A DNA stretch of 64,000 bases from Dipteronia dyeriana (GCA_032871835.1 CM065296.1:816001-880000), one strand, 5' to 3'. Positions 10,871-23,845 are shown, numbered from the stretch's first letter. Notes: generated by a model from the letters alone, not told the origin. Numbers and translations: made by a program.

Positions 10871-11390
10871 TGCAAGAGATATTATTGAAGATATTCTTAA
10901 AGGTTTTAGATTTTAAAAATATTCTTGTAATTAAAACAAATTATTTTATTTCCATTTATTTTATATTTAATTAGGTGTTTTTATTCCTTTTTTCATTAGA
11001 ATTTATTTTTAGCCTTTATTTTAGTGTTTTAGTTTATTTGGGAAACTATGTTATGTTTTCCCTATTTTTCCTTTTTAGTATTTTAGTTTATTTGAGAAAT
11101 TTCCCGTTTGTGGATTTTCTTGTTAGTCAAGTTTTGTAATTATATTTAAGTAGGTTGTATTAGGGTTTAAAAGACAGTTGTTGAATTAATAATTTTTTTA
11201 GAGTTTTCTCTAATTATCTCCCAATTTTTGTACCCTATGTGGATTAACGATCTTAAAGCCTATTTTTCTGGCATCCGTGAGAGGATCAACAGATCAGTAG
11301 GGTTCGCTTCCGGTATTCGTGCACGAATCAACGGATTCTAATCGGTTACCCTTTATTTTATCGACTGTTGTTTGATTTTTTTATTAATAC
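10871..11390 (+). repeat. 3' LTR of the small retroelement
   Basis: Begins TGCAAGAGATATTATTG right after the purine-rich stretch and parallels the left LTR to near TGATTTTTTTATTAATA. The 3' limit is approximate because the last bases diverge. Confidence 0.8.
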
Positions 11391-12020
11391 CCTGATGTAG
11401 TCGCACATTTTTAGGTGGATGTTGAATTCATCCATGGCATATCTGTGTTCACTGCTGCAAGTATTAATTACTGTTGGGAACTTGGGATAGACACGAAATG
11501 AATGTATATTAAATGATTGCCAACTCTAGATATAATGTTCATCTCTAACTCTTATCTTCTCAAAAAAACTAAAGCCAGATTTCAATTAAGTTTTTCTCAG
11601 CTGGTTGATTACTTGATTATGATTTATGAGGACTTGCTGTAAACTTTGTATTGAACTTTCTCTTTTTGGAAAGTCATGCATGCTATTGTCAGACGAGCAG
11701 TGGAAGATTTATTAAAGATATTAGTGAATATGATTTCCAAACAGTGTAGGTTATTTGAGATTTTTAGTAATGATGCAATCATAAATTTGTTTATTTTTGA
11801 TTTCAGAAATTTTTGCAACCATAAATTTGTTGATTTTTTGGTTTCTTAGCAAAGCGGTCACGTATTTCTCGTTTCATTTCTGTCAAATTGGTTCCTGTCC
11901 CACCTTTACTTAAACTATGTATTTAGCTCTATGGATTATCCGACCGACCATTCTTTGCAACTTTTCATTCTTCTAAACCAAAGGAAATCTACAAATTTAT
12001 TTCTGTGCTTTCAGGCAGCC
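11391..12020 (+). other. spacer between the retroelement and the lipase remnant
   Basis: No MLO exon could be placed here although the intron should end in this direction. A short exon-like piece near 11414-11490 (after TTTTTAG) could not be assigned. The rest is AT-rich and may include the lost promoter of the lipase gene. Confidence 0.4.
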
Positions 12021-13503
12021 ATGAACTCTGTAAAACCATTTTGTGTAGTACTTATGGTTTTGGTTCTGGGATTGACTGGAATACCAATGGCGGTGATGTG
12101 TGATGTCAGTACTGAGAGATGTGAGTTCCCAGCTCTTTATAATTTTGGGGACTCAAATTCGGACACCGGAGGAAATTCCGCAGCAATGGCACAGCTTCTC
12201 TACCAAATGGGGAAACTTTCTTTGGACATCCCTCTGGAAGATTCTCTGATGGCCGTCTTATCATAGATTTTATAGGTAATAATCTTACTATGTCAGTTTG
12301 TGTCAATGTAATGATATTATATTGTTATTTTTTTAAAATTTTTTTTAAATTTGGTACAGCTGAGTATTTGAAGTTACGGTATTTGAGTGCATACCTGGAC
12401 TCAATTGGGACCAGTTTCAGGCAAGGTGCAAATTTTGCTAGTGCAGGTTCATCTATTCGACCTCCTGGTTACAGCCCATTTCATCTTGTCATTCAAATTT
12501 CACAATTTGTGCAATTCTGGTCTCGCACCATGGCCCTCTATCTTAAACTCACCCCCAACTGTTGAGTCTCTCTGTCCTTTCTCTGCATATTTTGTTTACA
12601 TATGTTGCTACAGTTTTCTATTCTAAATTGTTTGGTGAATTTTGACACCAGGAAAAACCCCACCTTTCAGAAGTGTTCTTCCAAGGCCTAGGGATTTTTC
12701 CAGAGCATTATACACATTTGACATCGGACAAAATGATCTTGCCTATGGTTTTAAACACTCGAACGAGGATCAAGTTTGAGCATCCATTCCCGATATTCTA
12801 GACCAGTTTTCCCAAGCAGTGCAGGTAAGCAACAAACACCACATGTAGGACATGGTTTGTGGTTATACAATTCGTTTATACAGCGATTTCGATAATGCTT
12901 CCTCTTGATTGATATCTCAGCAACTATACAAGGAAGGAGCGAGATTCTTTTGGATACACAACACAGGCCCAATTGGGTGCTTGCCAGATATTATCATAGG
13001 TCGCCAATCAAAGCCTAGTGATCTGGATCAAAACGGGTGTGAGAAGTCTCACAATGAAGTGGCTCGAGAATTCAACAAGCAGCTCAAGAACAGAATAATG
13101 TCCCAACTTAGAGTGCAACTTCCTCAGGCAGCTTTCACATATGTTGATGTGTATGCTGTTAAATATGCACTGATTAGCAATGCAACGAATCAAGGTACAA
13201 TTTATTCACTTTTAGTTCCTAGTTTTGATCCTTTTTGTCATGTGGGACATCTAGTCATCATTATCAGAAGATCATATATGGTTGTGGCAACTGGCAGGTT
13301 TCGTTGATCCGATGAATTTCTGCTGCGGTAGTTGCCACAGGAATGGAACAGTTTGTGATCATCCATCAATGCATATTAGCTGGGATTCAATACACTACTC
13401 AGAGGCAGCCAACTTCTAGGTTGCTAGACACATTCTCAACGGCTCCTTCTCTGACCCACCACTTCCAATTCACAAGGCTTGTCATCATCCCACCAACATG
13501 TGA
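12021..13503 (+). pseudogene. GDSL esterase/lipase pseudogene, five exons
   Basis: GDSL lipases are secreted plant serine hydrolases. The ATG at 12021 opens a hydrophobic signal peptide. Block I with the nucleophile serine (NFGDSNSDTGG) lies near 12140. Exon 2 (12360-about 12563) has YLSAYLDSIGTSF and GANFASAGS. Exon 3 (12652-12824) has TFDIGQNDLAYG. Exon 4 (12921-13194) has FFWIHNTGPIGCLP and TYVDVYAVKYALIS. Exon 5 (13298-13503) has CCG and the catalytic D-H pair in WDSIHYSEAANF. All five conserved blocks are present. It is broken by a frameshift near 12180-12205 (the frame changes before PNGETFFGHPSG), a TGA at 12777-12779 where the family has Arg, and a TAG at 13417-13419 where it has Trp. 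The splice sites are intact, so it is a non-processed pseudogene. Confidence 0.92.
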
Positions 13504-13948
13504 TCATAACGCATTGAGGATGAATAAATGGGCTGTTGTTAGTAGAGACTGCTATGTTTTGTGGAATTCTTGCTTTTCCTCATTTCCTAATTTTTTATCA
13601 CAAACTAATTTTTGTTCACTTAGGCTACCTTGTCTGCAACAAGTCCAGGAACAGGACATCTGTTTCGATGGATTTTTTATGTGTGAGTGTAAATGAAACT
13701 CGTAGAGATCGATATACATGCTTCTTAATTTCTCTATTTAAAATATGCAATAAAATATCTCATTAATTTACGCTTGTGAAATATATTATCAATTAACATC
13801 CGATCCGATTGAAATTCATAATTGTATAAGAGAGAGATATTTTTTTATGATTTGATAAATTTTGTTGATAATGATGAACTGTGAAAATGTTTCCATCAAT
13901 TCAAAACTTTCTATGAAGTTTTATTTATATTAATTCATCCACTCAAAT
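13504..13948 (+). other. spacer or 5' intron of the next pseudogene
   Basis: AT-rich, with no exon or repeat recognised. It may include the tail of the lipase gene and the intron before the first preserved exon of the coiled-coil gene. Confidence 0.4.
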
Positions 13949-16900
13949 GTGGACCGTATTCAGAGCATTGAGGTTGAGCTACATAAATTGAAGGGTTTAG
14001 TTAGTGATGCATTGCAGGATCCTGATGCAAAAGGGATGGTCTCTGGTGACTCTGGTACTGAGTGCTTGGAGGCATTACTGAGGAAGCTTATAGAGCACTA
14101 CTCAGCCCTTTCTATGGCGAAACCTCTACTTGGTAATGCAGTTGTTGTGATCCAAACTGCCGAAGCTGATGCAAATCTTGATGAATCAGGAAGCATACAT
14201 ATAATAACTACAGAGAAACCTGATGTAGCTGTTCTGAGGAAGACTTGGAGGAGGCTATGAGTAATCTGATGCATGTGAAGGAGGAGAGAGATGTTTATGT
14301 GGAGAAGCAGAAATCTTTGATTTGTGATGTTGATGCACTTGATAGAAAAAGAGAGGAGTTACAAGAACAGCTTATTCAGGAGGAGCAGAAGTCAGTTTCC
14401 CTAAGAGAAAAGTTAAATGTTGCAGGTAGAAAAGGGAAGTCATTGGTGCAACAGCGGGATAGTCTGAAACAAACTCTTGAAGAGCTGAATAATGAAGTAG
14501 ATCGCTTGAAATCTGAGATTAGCCAAAGGGAGAACACTCTTGCTGATAATGAGCAGAAAATCAGGGGCTTATCTGCTTACCCTGAGATGGTAGAAGCCCT
14601 AGAATCTGAGAGTGTGTTCTTGAGGGATCGCTTAACAGAAACTGAGCACGTATTGCAAGAGAGAGAACATATTTTGAATTCAACTATAAATGCCTTAGGT
14701 GACATTGATGTTGGTGGTGAAGTTACTACTGATGATCCAGTTGAGAAGTTGAAACAATTTGGGAAACTGCTCCATGATTGGCATGCATCCCTGGCTTCTT
14801 CGGAACAAGAATAAAAAAATCTAGAAGAGCAGTAGAGCTGTTGCTGGCAGAGTTGAATGAAGTACAAGAGAGAAATGATTATCTCCGAGAGGAGTTAGCA
14901 AAAGCAGGCGATGAACTTGCAGAAACCTCCAGGGAAAGGGAGGTAGATGAAGCTGCTAAGTTTGAAGCTCTGTCACTTTTTGAAAAGTTATCTACCATTT
15001 ATTCTGAGGGAAAACAGAAGCAATATTATGATTAAAAGAACTCAAGAAGGGCTTTTCTGACGTTAATAGTTTACTAGCTGATGTTTTCTCTAAGGACTTG
15101 GAAGTTCTGCACAATTTGGAGGCTAACTTGGAGTCATGTCTGAAGCAACGTGACACTACTGATGCGGTTGGCATACCTATTTTAAGTGCATATAGTGGCA
15201 TCACTTCTAGGAATTCACAGAACAAGGTATCATTGTTATGAAACCCAGTACCTCGTGTCTGAGCCGGATGATTAGATTTTGTGAACAGCTTGTTACTTTT
15301 CAATATTGTATATTTACTTGGCACTTATATCATGGTTCTGATACATGTTTTCCTTTTTAGCTGAATCTTCTGTCTATGGATTCTTGGTCAGGTCTGGATG
15401 TGCGAGACCATCTCGATGACAGTGCAATAGTTGAAGTTTGTAGTTTTGATGAGGCTAGTCTGCAAGAATTGAAGACAGATGTAGTTGCTTTGAAAGATAA
15501 ATTGCACAAACAACCTATATCACTAATTCACTACAAGAAAGAGCAAACAATCTATCGAAAGTGATGGAGATCCTTCGAGGAGAAATGAATTTGCAGAAAA
15601 AGTCTCTTGACATTTGGAGTCAGTTGAAAAAGAGAAGGACATGGAAATTGTTGTGTTGCACAGAAACATTGCACTGCTTTACGAAGCATGCAATAATTCA
15701 ATCATGGATATTGTTAACAAAAAAGCTGAGCTGGTAGGAAATAATTCAGTTTTCGGTGAACAAGGGATGAGTTTGAATCCTGTAACATCTGTAGATGGAG
15801 ACCTTCCTTCTGGTGGTCAGGCCCTTTTTAACTCTGAGGAATATATCAAGGCTATTGTAGACAGACTATCTTTGACTCTAAAGGATTTTGCTGTTACGAA
15901 AAGCGAAAATGTAGAAGGTAGCCTAAAAGAAATGAAAGCTACCATTGCAGATTTGCAGAGAGAGCTTCAGGAGAAGGACATCCGGAGAGATAGAATATTT
16001 TCAGACCTAGTTGCTCAAATTAAGGGAGCTGAAGCTGCTGCTCAAAGTTACTTGCAAGATCTGCAATCTGAAAAATCTCGGGTACATGATATGGAGCAAC
16101 AATTGAAATTGATGGAGGAGGAAAGGAGTTTATTGGAACAGAGATTAAAGGAGCTGCGAGCTGATCAAGCCACCTTAACAGAGTTACAGGACAGGGTCAA
16201 ATCATTGTCGGATGTGCTAACCTGCCAAAGACCAAGGTCAGTTTTGTTGAGTTCGAATTTTACTTCTTTGTAGTAACTGTTATTTAGTGACTACTTTAAT
16301 CGTAAGTGTTGCTCACAGAAATTGAGGCTTTAATGCAAGCACTTGATGAGGAGGAGATTCAGATGGACGAGTTGAAGAACAAAATTAAGGAGTTGGAAAA
16401 AGTTTTGAAACAGAAGAACCTAGATTTGCAGAACCTTGAAGCTTCTCGTGGAAAGATTGCAAAAAGGCTTTCTGTAACTGTGAACAAGTTTGATGAGCTT
16501 CATCATCTGTCTGAAAGTCTTCTTGCCGAGGTTGAAAAGCTTCAATCACAATTACAAGATCGGGATGCAGAGATCTCTTTTCTCAGGCAGGAGGTAACTA
16601 AATGCACCAATGAGGTTCTTGCTGCATCACAAACAAGCAACAAGAGAGATTCAGATGAGATCCAAGAGATTTTGTCTTGGGTTGACACCGTTATTTCACA
16701 GACTCGGGTGCATGATTTACATCTTGATGATAAGGAAAGCAGTCAGGTGCAATGAAGGGAATTGCTTCAGAAGAAGATTTCAGCAATTATTTCTGAATTT
16801 GTAGATCAGCGGGTAGCAGCTCAAAGCAGGGACTCAATGTTGCAAGTAGAAAGGAGTAAAGTACAAGAGTTGACACACAGAGAAGAAGTTCTTTGGAAGT

Positions 16901-17771
16901 CTTAACGTGAGAAGAAGTCCCAAATAAATATGCTTGAAGATGTTGAACCTCCGAAATATTAGAAGTTGAACCTTTGGTAAGTCCTTTCATTAGCTATTAA
17001 ATTTCTTGATATTGCAATAGAAGCTACAGCCTATTTAGCTTGTGTTACTCCATTGTATAGCAAAAGTTTGCTTGCATTCATATATATTTTTTATTGTTTC
17101 CGGAAAGATGCTCTTCCACGGTGATATTTGTCCAAAAAAAAATAATAACCGACAAAAGGCAATGTTCAATAATTTTTAGAAATAGCCACTTCAAAACTTT
17201 ACATAGATACTAGATAGTGAATTTATCATATTTTGGCTATTGAAAAAAGTGAAATAGGATAAAAAGTCACGGTGGACTTTTTAGCAGGTGAACAAGTGGA
17301 TAGTATCTGGGCCGTTCACTACTTCTCAAGTTCGAAGTTGCGCAAAGTCAAAAATGATCAAGTTGTTATTGCTATCGATACAGAACGTGATAGTAGTAGG
17401 TTAGAAGATGAAGATGATGATAAAGGTAATCCCACACTAATACAATGCCTACTTTCCACTGTCCAACTTTCGAATTATGTCATATGGTTCATCAAATAGG
17501 TTATTTATGTACTTAAGTTTCTTCTTTTTCCACCGTAGTTCATGGTTTCAAGTCACTTTCAACATCAAGAATTGTCCCAAGATTTACAAGGCCTGTAACA
17601 GACATGATAGACAGCTTATGGTGGGACATTTATCTTATTGTTTCTTTATTTGATCTAGATTGCGGAAATGAGGCTATAAATCTTATTTATTTAATCTTCC
17701 TAGGGTTTCATGTGATCGGGCACTCATGTGACAACTTGCCTTATGACTTAGTATTATAGTCTATTGGGCTG

Positions 17772-18306
17772 TGTAAACATTATGTATAAAGATAATTAAA
17801 TCTCGTATTGTATACCTAAGTATGAATAGACACGTATCTGGAAGCGCAGCGGAAACCATCCGATTCGTAGAGTCTTAATCTCGAATCCATAATAGTGCAA
17901 TAACCTGAAAATAAAACAAAGAAAACAATAGAGAGTCTTCTACTCTCTTCTCACATTTCTCAGATCTCCTAATGGGAGTCAATTCTGTAACACGTTATGT
18001 GAGTGAAAGTAGGGATCCTCTATATATAGTATAACTTCCTAAAATCCTATCCCACAAAGGATTCTCAAAACCCTAATAGGATGACTAGTCCTAAAAGGAA
18101 TATTAGGCCCACACATACAATAGCATATACCATATCCTATATATATTTAATGTAGCTAAGGTGTACCGAGCCCACCAATATTGATCACATTAATAACGGG
18201 TTTTATCCGGTCAACTCTCACTTACTTAAACATTCCAAACAATTCGGTTTTTACAAACTCAAAATATAATGTCATATGTTGCTCACAATTTTATAAAAAT
18301 CTTACA
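17772..18306 (-). repeat. LTR of copia element W (3' LTR in element sense)
   Basis: About 535 bp. It matches 23847-23949 plus 36645-37078 along its whole length, including CACGTTATGTGAGTGA, a CCTATATATAGT TATA-like box and the end ATCTTACA. A polypurine-like tract follows on the minus strand. Confidence 0.9.
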
Positions 18307-18959
18307 TTCTTCCACTTGAGCTATATAGACATTATTATTTTAGATTTAAAAATTCATTTTAGAAAACGATTCTCTAAATTGAAAAACAATTATATGTGGC
18401 TATAAAAAATGTTTAAGAGAATAACATCTTCCTTCCCCTTAGTCCAATAGAACCTCAAGTATCCAACTACAAAGATCATTACATATTTAATCGATATAAG
18501 ACCATATGTAATCAAAATACCCTTAGCTCTACATACCCGAGTAAAATGGTATGTATGTGTAGTATGAAAATTACATGCATATGTGATCATCATGCCTATT
18601 TCCATATAGGTCCAACTTCGTATAATGCGAAGTAGCTTAAGATGAGCAAACTCAATGTCTTAAGCATTTTATACTCATTTGCCAAACATTTTGACTATGA
18701 GTTAAACATCACTTAAGACGGGCAAAAAATTTCTGTCTTAAATAATGTTCACTCGTCGATGGAAACTTTATATCTTATGAGTGAAATGCCCCCTCAAGCT
18801 AAAAGCTTGAGATTTCTTACCATAACCAACCATCCGTGTGCACACAAATAACAAATATGACAAACATCTTAACATGCATATACAATACGTTCTCGAGAAT
18901 ATGAAACAAACATGCATAGAATAAATTCAATTGAGCTAATTAAAAACTATTCCCACTAA
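18307..18959 (-). other. 3' untranslated part of copia element W
   Basis: Between the LTR and the RNase H remnant on the minus strand. AT-rich, with a repeated TAAGA(C/T)GGGCAAA-like motif at about 18640-18740. No coding sequence was recognised. Confidence 0.5.
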
Positions 18960-19136
18960 TCAAACACATCAAAAATTTTAATCCAATCCAGGATACAACA
19001 TGCTCCACAAAATCTCCGGAGTCAAATATCTTGGTTAGTGTATCAAGAGTTATTTTACTTGTGGCTATTATAAACTTGCAATTCTTAATTCTTCTCTACA
19101 ACCACATTATCCATATGGTTAAACCTCTGAGATCTC

Positions 19137-19385
19137 TTATCATGTGTAGACCAAATAAATGCAATGAAATTATCACAATCTACCTCAAAATATGATTTCA
19201 CAATCAAAATTCTTTAGAGTTGTAATATATAAAACCACATATTTCTTTATCCATACATACATGTGAGTATGAAACAATTAACCTCTACAAATACGATGAA
19301 ACCTTTTTTTAAAATTTTTTTAACTATCCAATAATACATACCAAATTGGTTTGAAAGCCACAAAGTCTACTAATGTAATAATAGA

Positions 19386-19437
<52 letters not shown>

Positions 19438-19679
19438 CTTATCATGTTTAGACCAAATAAATGCAATGAAATTATCACAATCTACCTCAAAATATGATTT
19501 CACAATCAAAATTCTTTAGAGTTGGAATATATAAAACCACATATTTCTTTATCCATACATACATGTGAGCATGGAACAATTAACCTCTACAAATACGATG
19601 AAACCTTTTTTTAATTTTTTTTAACTATCCAATAATACATACAAAATTGGTTTGAAAGCCACAAAGTTTACCAATAGGT
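19137..19679. repeat. 302-bp tandem duplication around a (GT)n tract
   Basis: 19137-19377 and 19439-19679 are near-identical direct copies; both contain GACCAAATAAATGCAATG and ACATACATGTGAG. Between them lies the GT microsatellite and a few unique bases. The duplication lies within the RNase H remnant. Confidence 0.9.
19389..19434 (+). repeat. (GT)n microsatellite
   Basis: About 22 uninterrupted GT units between the two copies of the tandem duplication. Confidence 0.95.
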
Positions 19680-19700
19680 ACCTAAAACAAGTAAACTTAC

Positions 19701-21959
19701 TTCCACTGACCCTCGGTTATGTCTAAAGGCATAATAAAACTTTTGACAAAGTCATAAAATGCCAATACTTTATTAAACTAAACACCATTCTCTGAAAATT
19801 TGATTAACTATGTCAATGAAGTTTTCAAGTATGCAAACTTAATACTAATTTTCAAGTAAAATCTTCTAACCATAAATTTGACCACATGACTTTCAACATT
19901 TAAGTTGAAAATATTATTACTTTGAAAAAACATTTTCAACCAATAAGTTTGCAACTATTTGACAACTAAGTCAAAACCTTAACTCCAATGATATCCAAGA
20001 TTGCAATTCAACAAACATGACATTTATTCAACATAAATATCATAAGAATAAGATTTCTTTCTTAAATGCAAGTTTTTGAAATTATACATTCTTAACAACA
20101 TCACTCTCTCCCCCTTAAGAATGTATAATGCATAGAAAAAATCATTCTCATTAATAGAACAGAACATGTTCTATGAACTATTACCAAAAGTTTCTAACTT
20201 TTGTAGTCTTATCCTTACATTTTATGAGATCACTTTTAATACAATTAATCAAAAGACTTAAAACTGAGAATTTAAAACAATCAAAATGTCCGACGAATCA
20301 ATTATCTCCATTCTACCTTTGGTCATGTGATTAAAAAGATTATAACTAAACTACAAGAACAATCATCAATCTAATTGTAAAACCCAAAAGTAGAATTTAC
20401 AATGTGAGAAGAGTTCGAAGATCTATAAAGATTATTATTTACAAAAATCACCATATAACTCACTAGGTGAAAATCATAAGCAAGAATCTATTATCTTGAA
20501 TAAGCTTCAAGACATTAATTTAAATTCTCAGTCCTATTATGAAAATTATACTATGCATCTTCGAACCAAAATCAGAAATATCATCCAATAACGTTTAGAT
20601 GTTAAAGATAATCTAAATATTATCATGAATTCAATTGAATTCTAATAAAACCTTTAAACTACTTGGTTTCTTTAAAATACTGAGTTCATTGGAAGAATTT
20701 ATAATATAAAGTGTATCATAAGAAACAACCCACTAAGTGTTTAATTGATAATCAATCAAATATTACAAAACATAAATCAAGGGATACATTTTCTTGTGAT
20801 AGCAAATTATTTTGTGTCCTCAGTATTTTCTTTGACTTGCTATGTTAAATTGTCAAAATTTTCAGACTACTTCCTATGGACTTTGGACTTTGTACCCTAT
20901 CACCTTTATCAAAATAACAAATAAAAGACATAACTTCATAGAATAAATTAACCAAAAGCAATAGACCTTAACAAAATTTTCTACAGTGGGTTCACTAACT
21001 TTTATTTATCATTTAATCCTTGCTAAGGTAAAAGCCAATTGGAGCGTCTCATCAAATCCATCAAAAAGGTTCATCAATTAATATCTTAATGACATTATTT
21101 AGAAATAGTAGATGCATTTAAAATAGAATTAAATCACTTTATATTTATGCTCACACCGATTTCCATAATCATTATGAATAATGATTTAACCTTCATGGAA
21201 ATCCAACACAACATCATGATCTGTCTTTTGGACAAAGACCACAACCCACGTGTTAAAACTTTCCTACAAGTGATTGACCTTTTTGGGAGATGAACATCAC
21301 TCTTTACTCTTCAATACTCACAAAACTTACACAAGTGAAGGCTTTCTTAGGTAGGTGATCAACACATGTATAGTTTTACCTCAATGTAATTCAAAACCTT
21401 AATCATTGATAGTCGAACGAATTTTATGGAATCTTAACGACTAGTTCACTACGTGAATACATGACCATCCAATCCCATAAATATTCCAAACACAATTGAT
21501 TATATAATTTCTATCAAAAGATCATTATAAAATCTTAATGGTCAGTCCACTACGTAGAAATACAACTATCCAACTTTATAATAATTTTTAATATAATCAA
21601 TTAATGTTCTCAATGAAATAAACAAATTATATTGAAATCTTAATGGTTAGTCTATGTAGAAACGTAACCACCTAATTCCATAGGCTATGTACATTTGTAA
21701 ACCAAGAACTACAAACCAATATCATAACATTCAACATAAATTTATATGTTTCTCTTAATTAATCCAACACGGTCACACATAATTTTTATTTTAAAAGTTA
21801 TGCAAAATAATGAAAAATATATAACCTTCTTATATTGATGTTGAATATATATTATTTATGAGCATTTGGAATATGTAGGTATCATTAAATGTTGGACACT
21901 TTCATTCAATTAATGAAAATATATTATAGGCAACTTCCAAAATTTCTAATATTTATATC
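19701..21959. other. interior of copia element W, no preserved domain
   Basis: AT-rich with no long open frame on either strand. Near 21430-21690 there are three degenerate copies of an AATCTTAA(C/T)G..AGT(T)CACTACGTG motif that forms a clearer array at 22270-22745. Presumably decayed pol and gag or leader sequence of the element, but no motif can be named. Confidence 0.4.
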
Positions 21960-22200
21960 ACATTATATAAATGAATACCTCAAGATGATGAACCTCCTAC
22001 GGAGAAGAACATCACCCATCACATGTATCTAACACTCACAACATATTGTATAAGTGAATACCTCGAGATAATAAACCTCCTACGGAGAAGAACATCACTC
22101 ATCACATGCATATAATTATATCATTGCAGTTCTATAGATGAATACCTCAAGATGACGAACCTCCTACAGAGAAGAACATCACATATCACATATGATAACC
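21960..22200. repeat. tandem repeat, three copies of about 80-86 bp
   Basis: The motif GAATACCTCAAGATGATGAA followed by CTCCTACGGAGAAGAACATC starts at about 21973, 22059 and 22140. CCTCCTACGGAG contains a short palindrome (CTCC..GGAG). Confidence 0.85.
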
Positions 22201-22269
22201 CTCTTATGGAGATGATTAAAATATGCATTTCCATCTTTGCACTTCAAATTTAATAATTGATAACCAACG

Positions 22270-22745
22270 AACATCTCAAAATCTTAATGGTTAGTCACTA
22301 TGTGAAACATAATCATCAAATTCATGAGAATATTCTATCAATTATTAAAACTTACCAAATTAATAATCGTTAGTCAACTAAATTCTCAAAATCAAAATGA
22401 TTAGTTACTACGTGAAACATAATAACTCGATTCACGAGAATATTTAAAACAGATTATTAATTTTAAACTCATCAAAAGTTGATAACCAACGAATTTCTCA
22501 AAATCTTAATGATTAGTCACTACGTGAAACATAATCATCCGATTTACGAGAAAATTCTATCAATTATTGAATCAAAATTATTAATAATCGATAATCGACA
22601 AATTTCTCAAAATCTTAATGTCTAGTTCACTACGTGAAAACATAGACATCTGATTCATTTCTATCAATTATTAATTTTAAACACACTATCAATTATTATG
22701 AAATCTTTATGATTAGTCACTACATGAAACATAATCATCCGAATT
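22270..22745. repeat. degenerate tandem repeat, five copies of about 100-118 bp
   Basis: CTTAATGATTAGTCACTACG followed by GAAACATAATCATC recurs near 22276, 22394, 22496, 22606 and 22707, with CTATCAATTATTAA between copies. In element orientation the array lies between the primer site and any pol sequence, that is in the leader or gag region. Confidence 0.8.
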
Positions 22746-23830
22746 CAAAATAATTATTTATGAACTGCAATTATAAAAATTTTGAAAAATTTTAAAATTG
22801 CCTCATGATTTTAGTAAATTTCAAATTGGCCCATATAGTTTTCAAAATACTAAATTGGCTCCAAATATCTTTTGAAATTATAAACATGCCCCAACACGTG
22901 AACAATTACACATAGATACCTTAATTTTTGTTAATTCTAAAATGGCCTAAAAAAATTTCAAAACAGTCCAAAATTATATCTAATTTACAAAATTGGCCCA
23001 AAGCAAAATCAAACAAGAAACCCTAGATCTTCATGCCACCGTTCAATGCTTGCTCTGTCATCACTAGAACGACAACAACGCCCAATAGAACAGTAGTGGC
23101 AAGCTACGCAGATCGGTGTGACTCATCAGATCCACCAAAATCCGTGGATCTTCAAGACCCAAGACAGATTCGTTTCGCACAGATCTCTTGCTCGACGATG
23201 TTCATGCCATCACCGGAAAAGGCGATGCCAAATTGTGACAACACCATCACCGGTGAGACGACAGGAGGTTCTAGACTATCGACTCGCGATGGGTGCATGC
23301 CTGGTTATGGGTTAGAGTCATCGACCCGTATCCATATCGACGACCCATAGTTGTGCAAGATCTAGGTCACCTTTCGAACCGTTTCATAGTATGGGTCTGT
23401 GATGATTGACCTGTGGGTCTAAACCATCGACCTGCACCAACATGTTGGTCTAGAATGATTAGTTCCTTTGACCCGAGTGGATCTCATGCGAAAAACCCAA
23501 CATGCGCGTATCTGTGCCCAATGCACAAACCCATCGACTCATGTCTGATTACAATTGTGGTTTGATCTAATCTAACATATGATTAAACTTTCATCTACCC
23601 ACCAAATCCATATCTACAACTGATCTAAACGTAATCTTTAGACATAAATTATTTATTTATATCAGGCTTTTACGGATTCAAATCTAACATGTCACAATCA
23701 ATGTAGAATACAACATAGAATACGTACATTATTTTTTTTAAAATGGCAATAATAATTGAATACAATATAGTGAGTATAAAGACACAGAACAGAGAAGAAA
23801 ACAAACCATTCAACCTATGGAACAACACGA
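22746..23830 (-). other. 5' leader side of copia element W
   Basis: Minus-strand leader next to the primer site. A GC-richer patch at 23030-23560 has an ATG-less mosaic on the minus strand and a 105-codon frame on the plus strand. I could not match either to gag. A series of (G)GCC(C/A)A-type short repeats at 22800-23000 is visible. Confidence 0.4.
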
Positions 23831-23845
23831 CCTGCTCTGATACCA
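23831..23845 (-). promoter_or_regulatory. primer-binding site of copia element W
   Basis: The minus strand reads TGGTATCAGAGCAGG, complementary to the 3' end of initiator-Met tRNA. It starts one base after the LTR end (CTTACA). This fixes the element's minus orientation. Confidence 0.9.

Larger units (their letters stand above)
9823..11390 (+). mobile_element. small non-autonomous LTR retroelement (TRIM-like)
   Basis: Two direct repeats of about 520 bp flank an internal region of about 520 bp. The primer-binding site TGGTATCAGAGCC, complementary to initiator-Met tRNA, lies just after the left repeat. A GAGGACGAATTTT / AACCGGGAGAGAA stretch, typical of the end of plant LTR elements, lies just before the right repeat. 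There is no RT or integrase. Size and layout fit terminal-repeat retrotransposons in miniature, mobilised in trans. The two LTRs differ by scattered substitutions and small indels, so the insertion is not recent. No clear target duplication was found. It lies in the intron after the MLO exons. Confidence 0.8.
18960..19700 (-). pseudogene. degenerate copia RNase H end, minus strand
   Basis: The minus-strand translation shows pieces of the copia RNase H end, in order: a VAFKT-like start, FEVDCDNFIAF (the CDN active-site motif) near 19180 and 19480, a HMDNVV segment in place of KHID, then LDTLTKIF and DFVEHVV in place of ADPLTKG and FxEHV near 19020. Several frameshifts and stops separate them. 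The part with the CDN motif is duplicated in tandem. Reverse transcriptase and integrase were not recognised in the remaining interior. Confidence 0.6.

Noticed and set aside
11414..11490. Next MLO exon after the retroelement
   Set aside because: The translation does not fit the expected GKVP...HQLHIF block in any frame.
23033..23350. 105-codon plus-strand ORF in a GC-richer patch
   Set aside because: It lies antisense inside the leader of the minus-strand copia element and has no recognised motif; a short overlapping frame is equally open.
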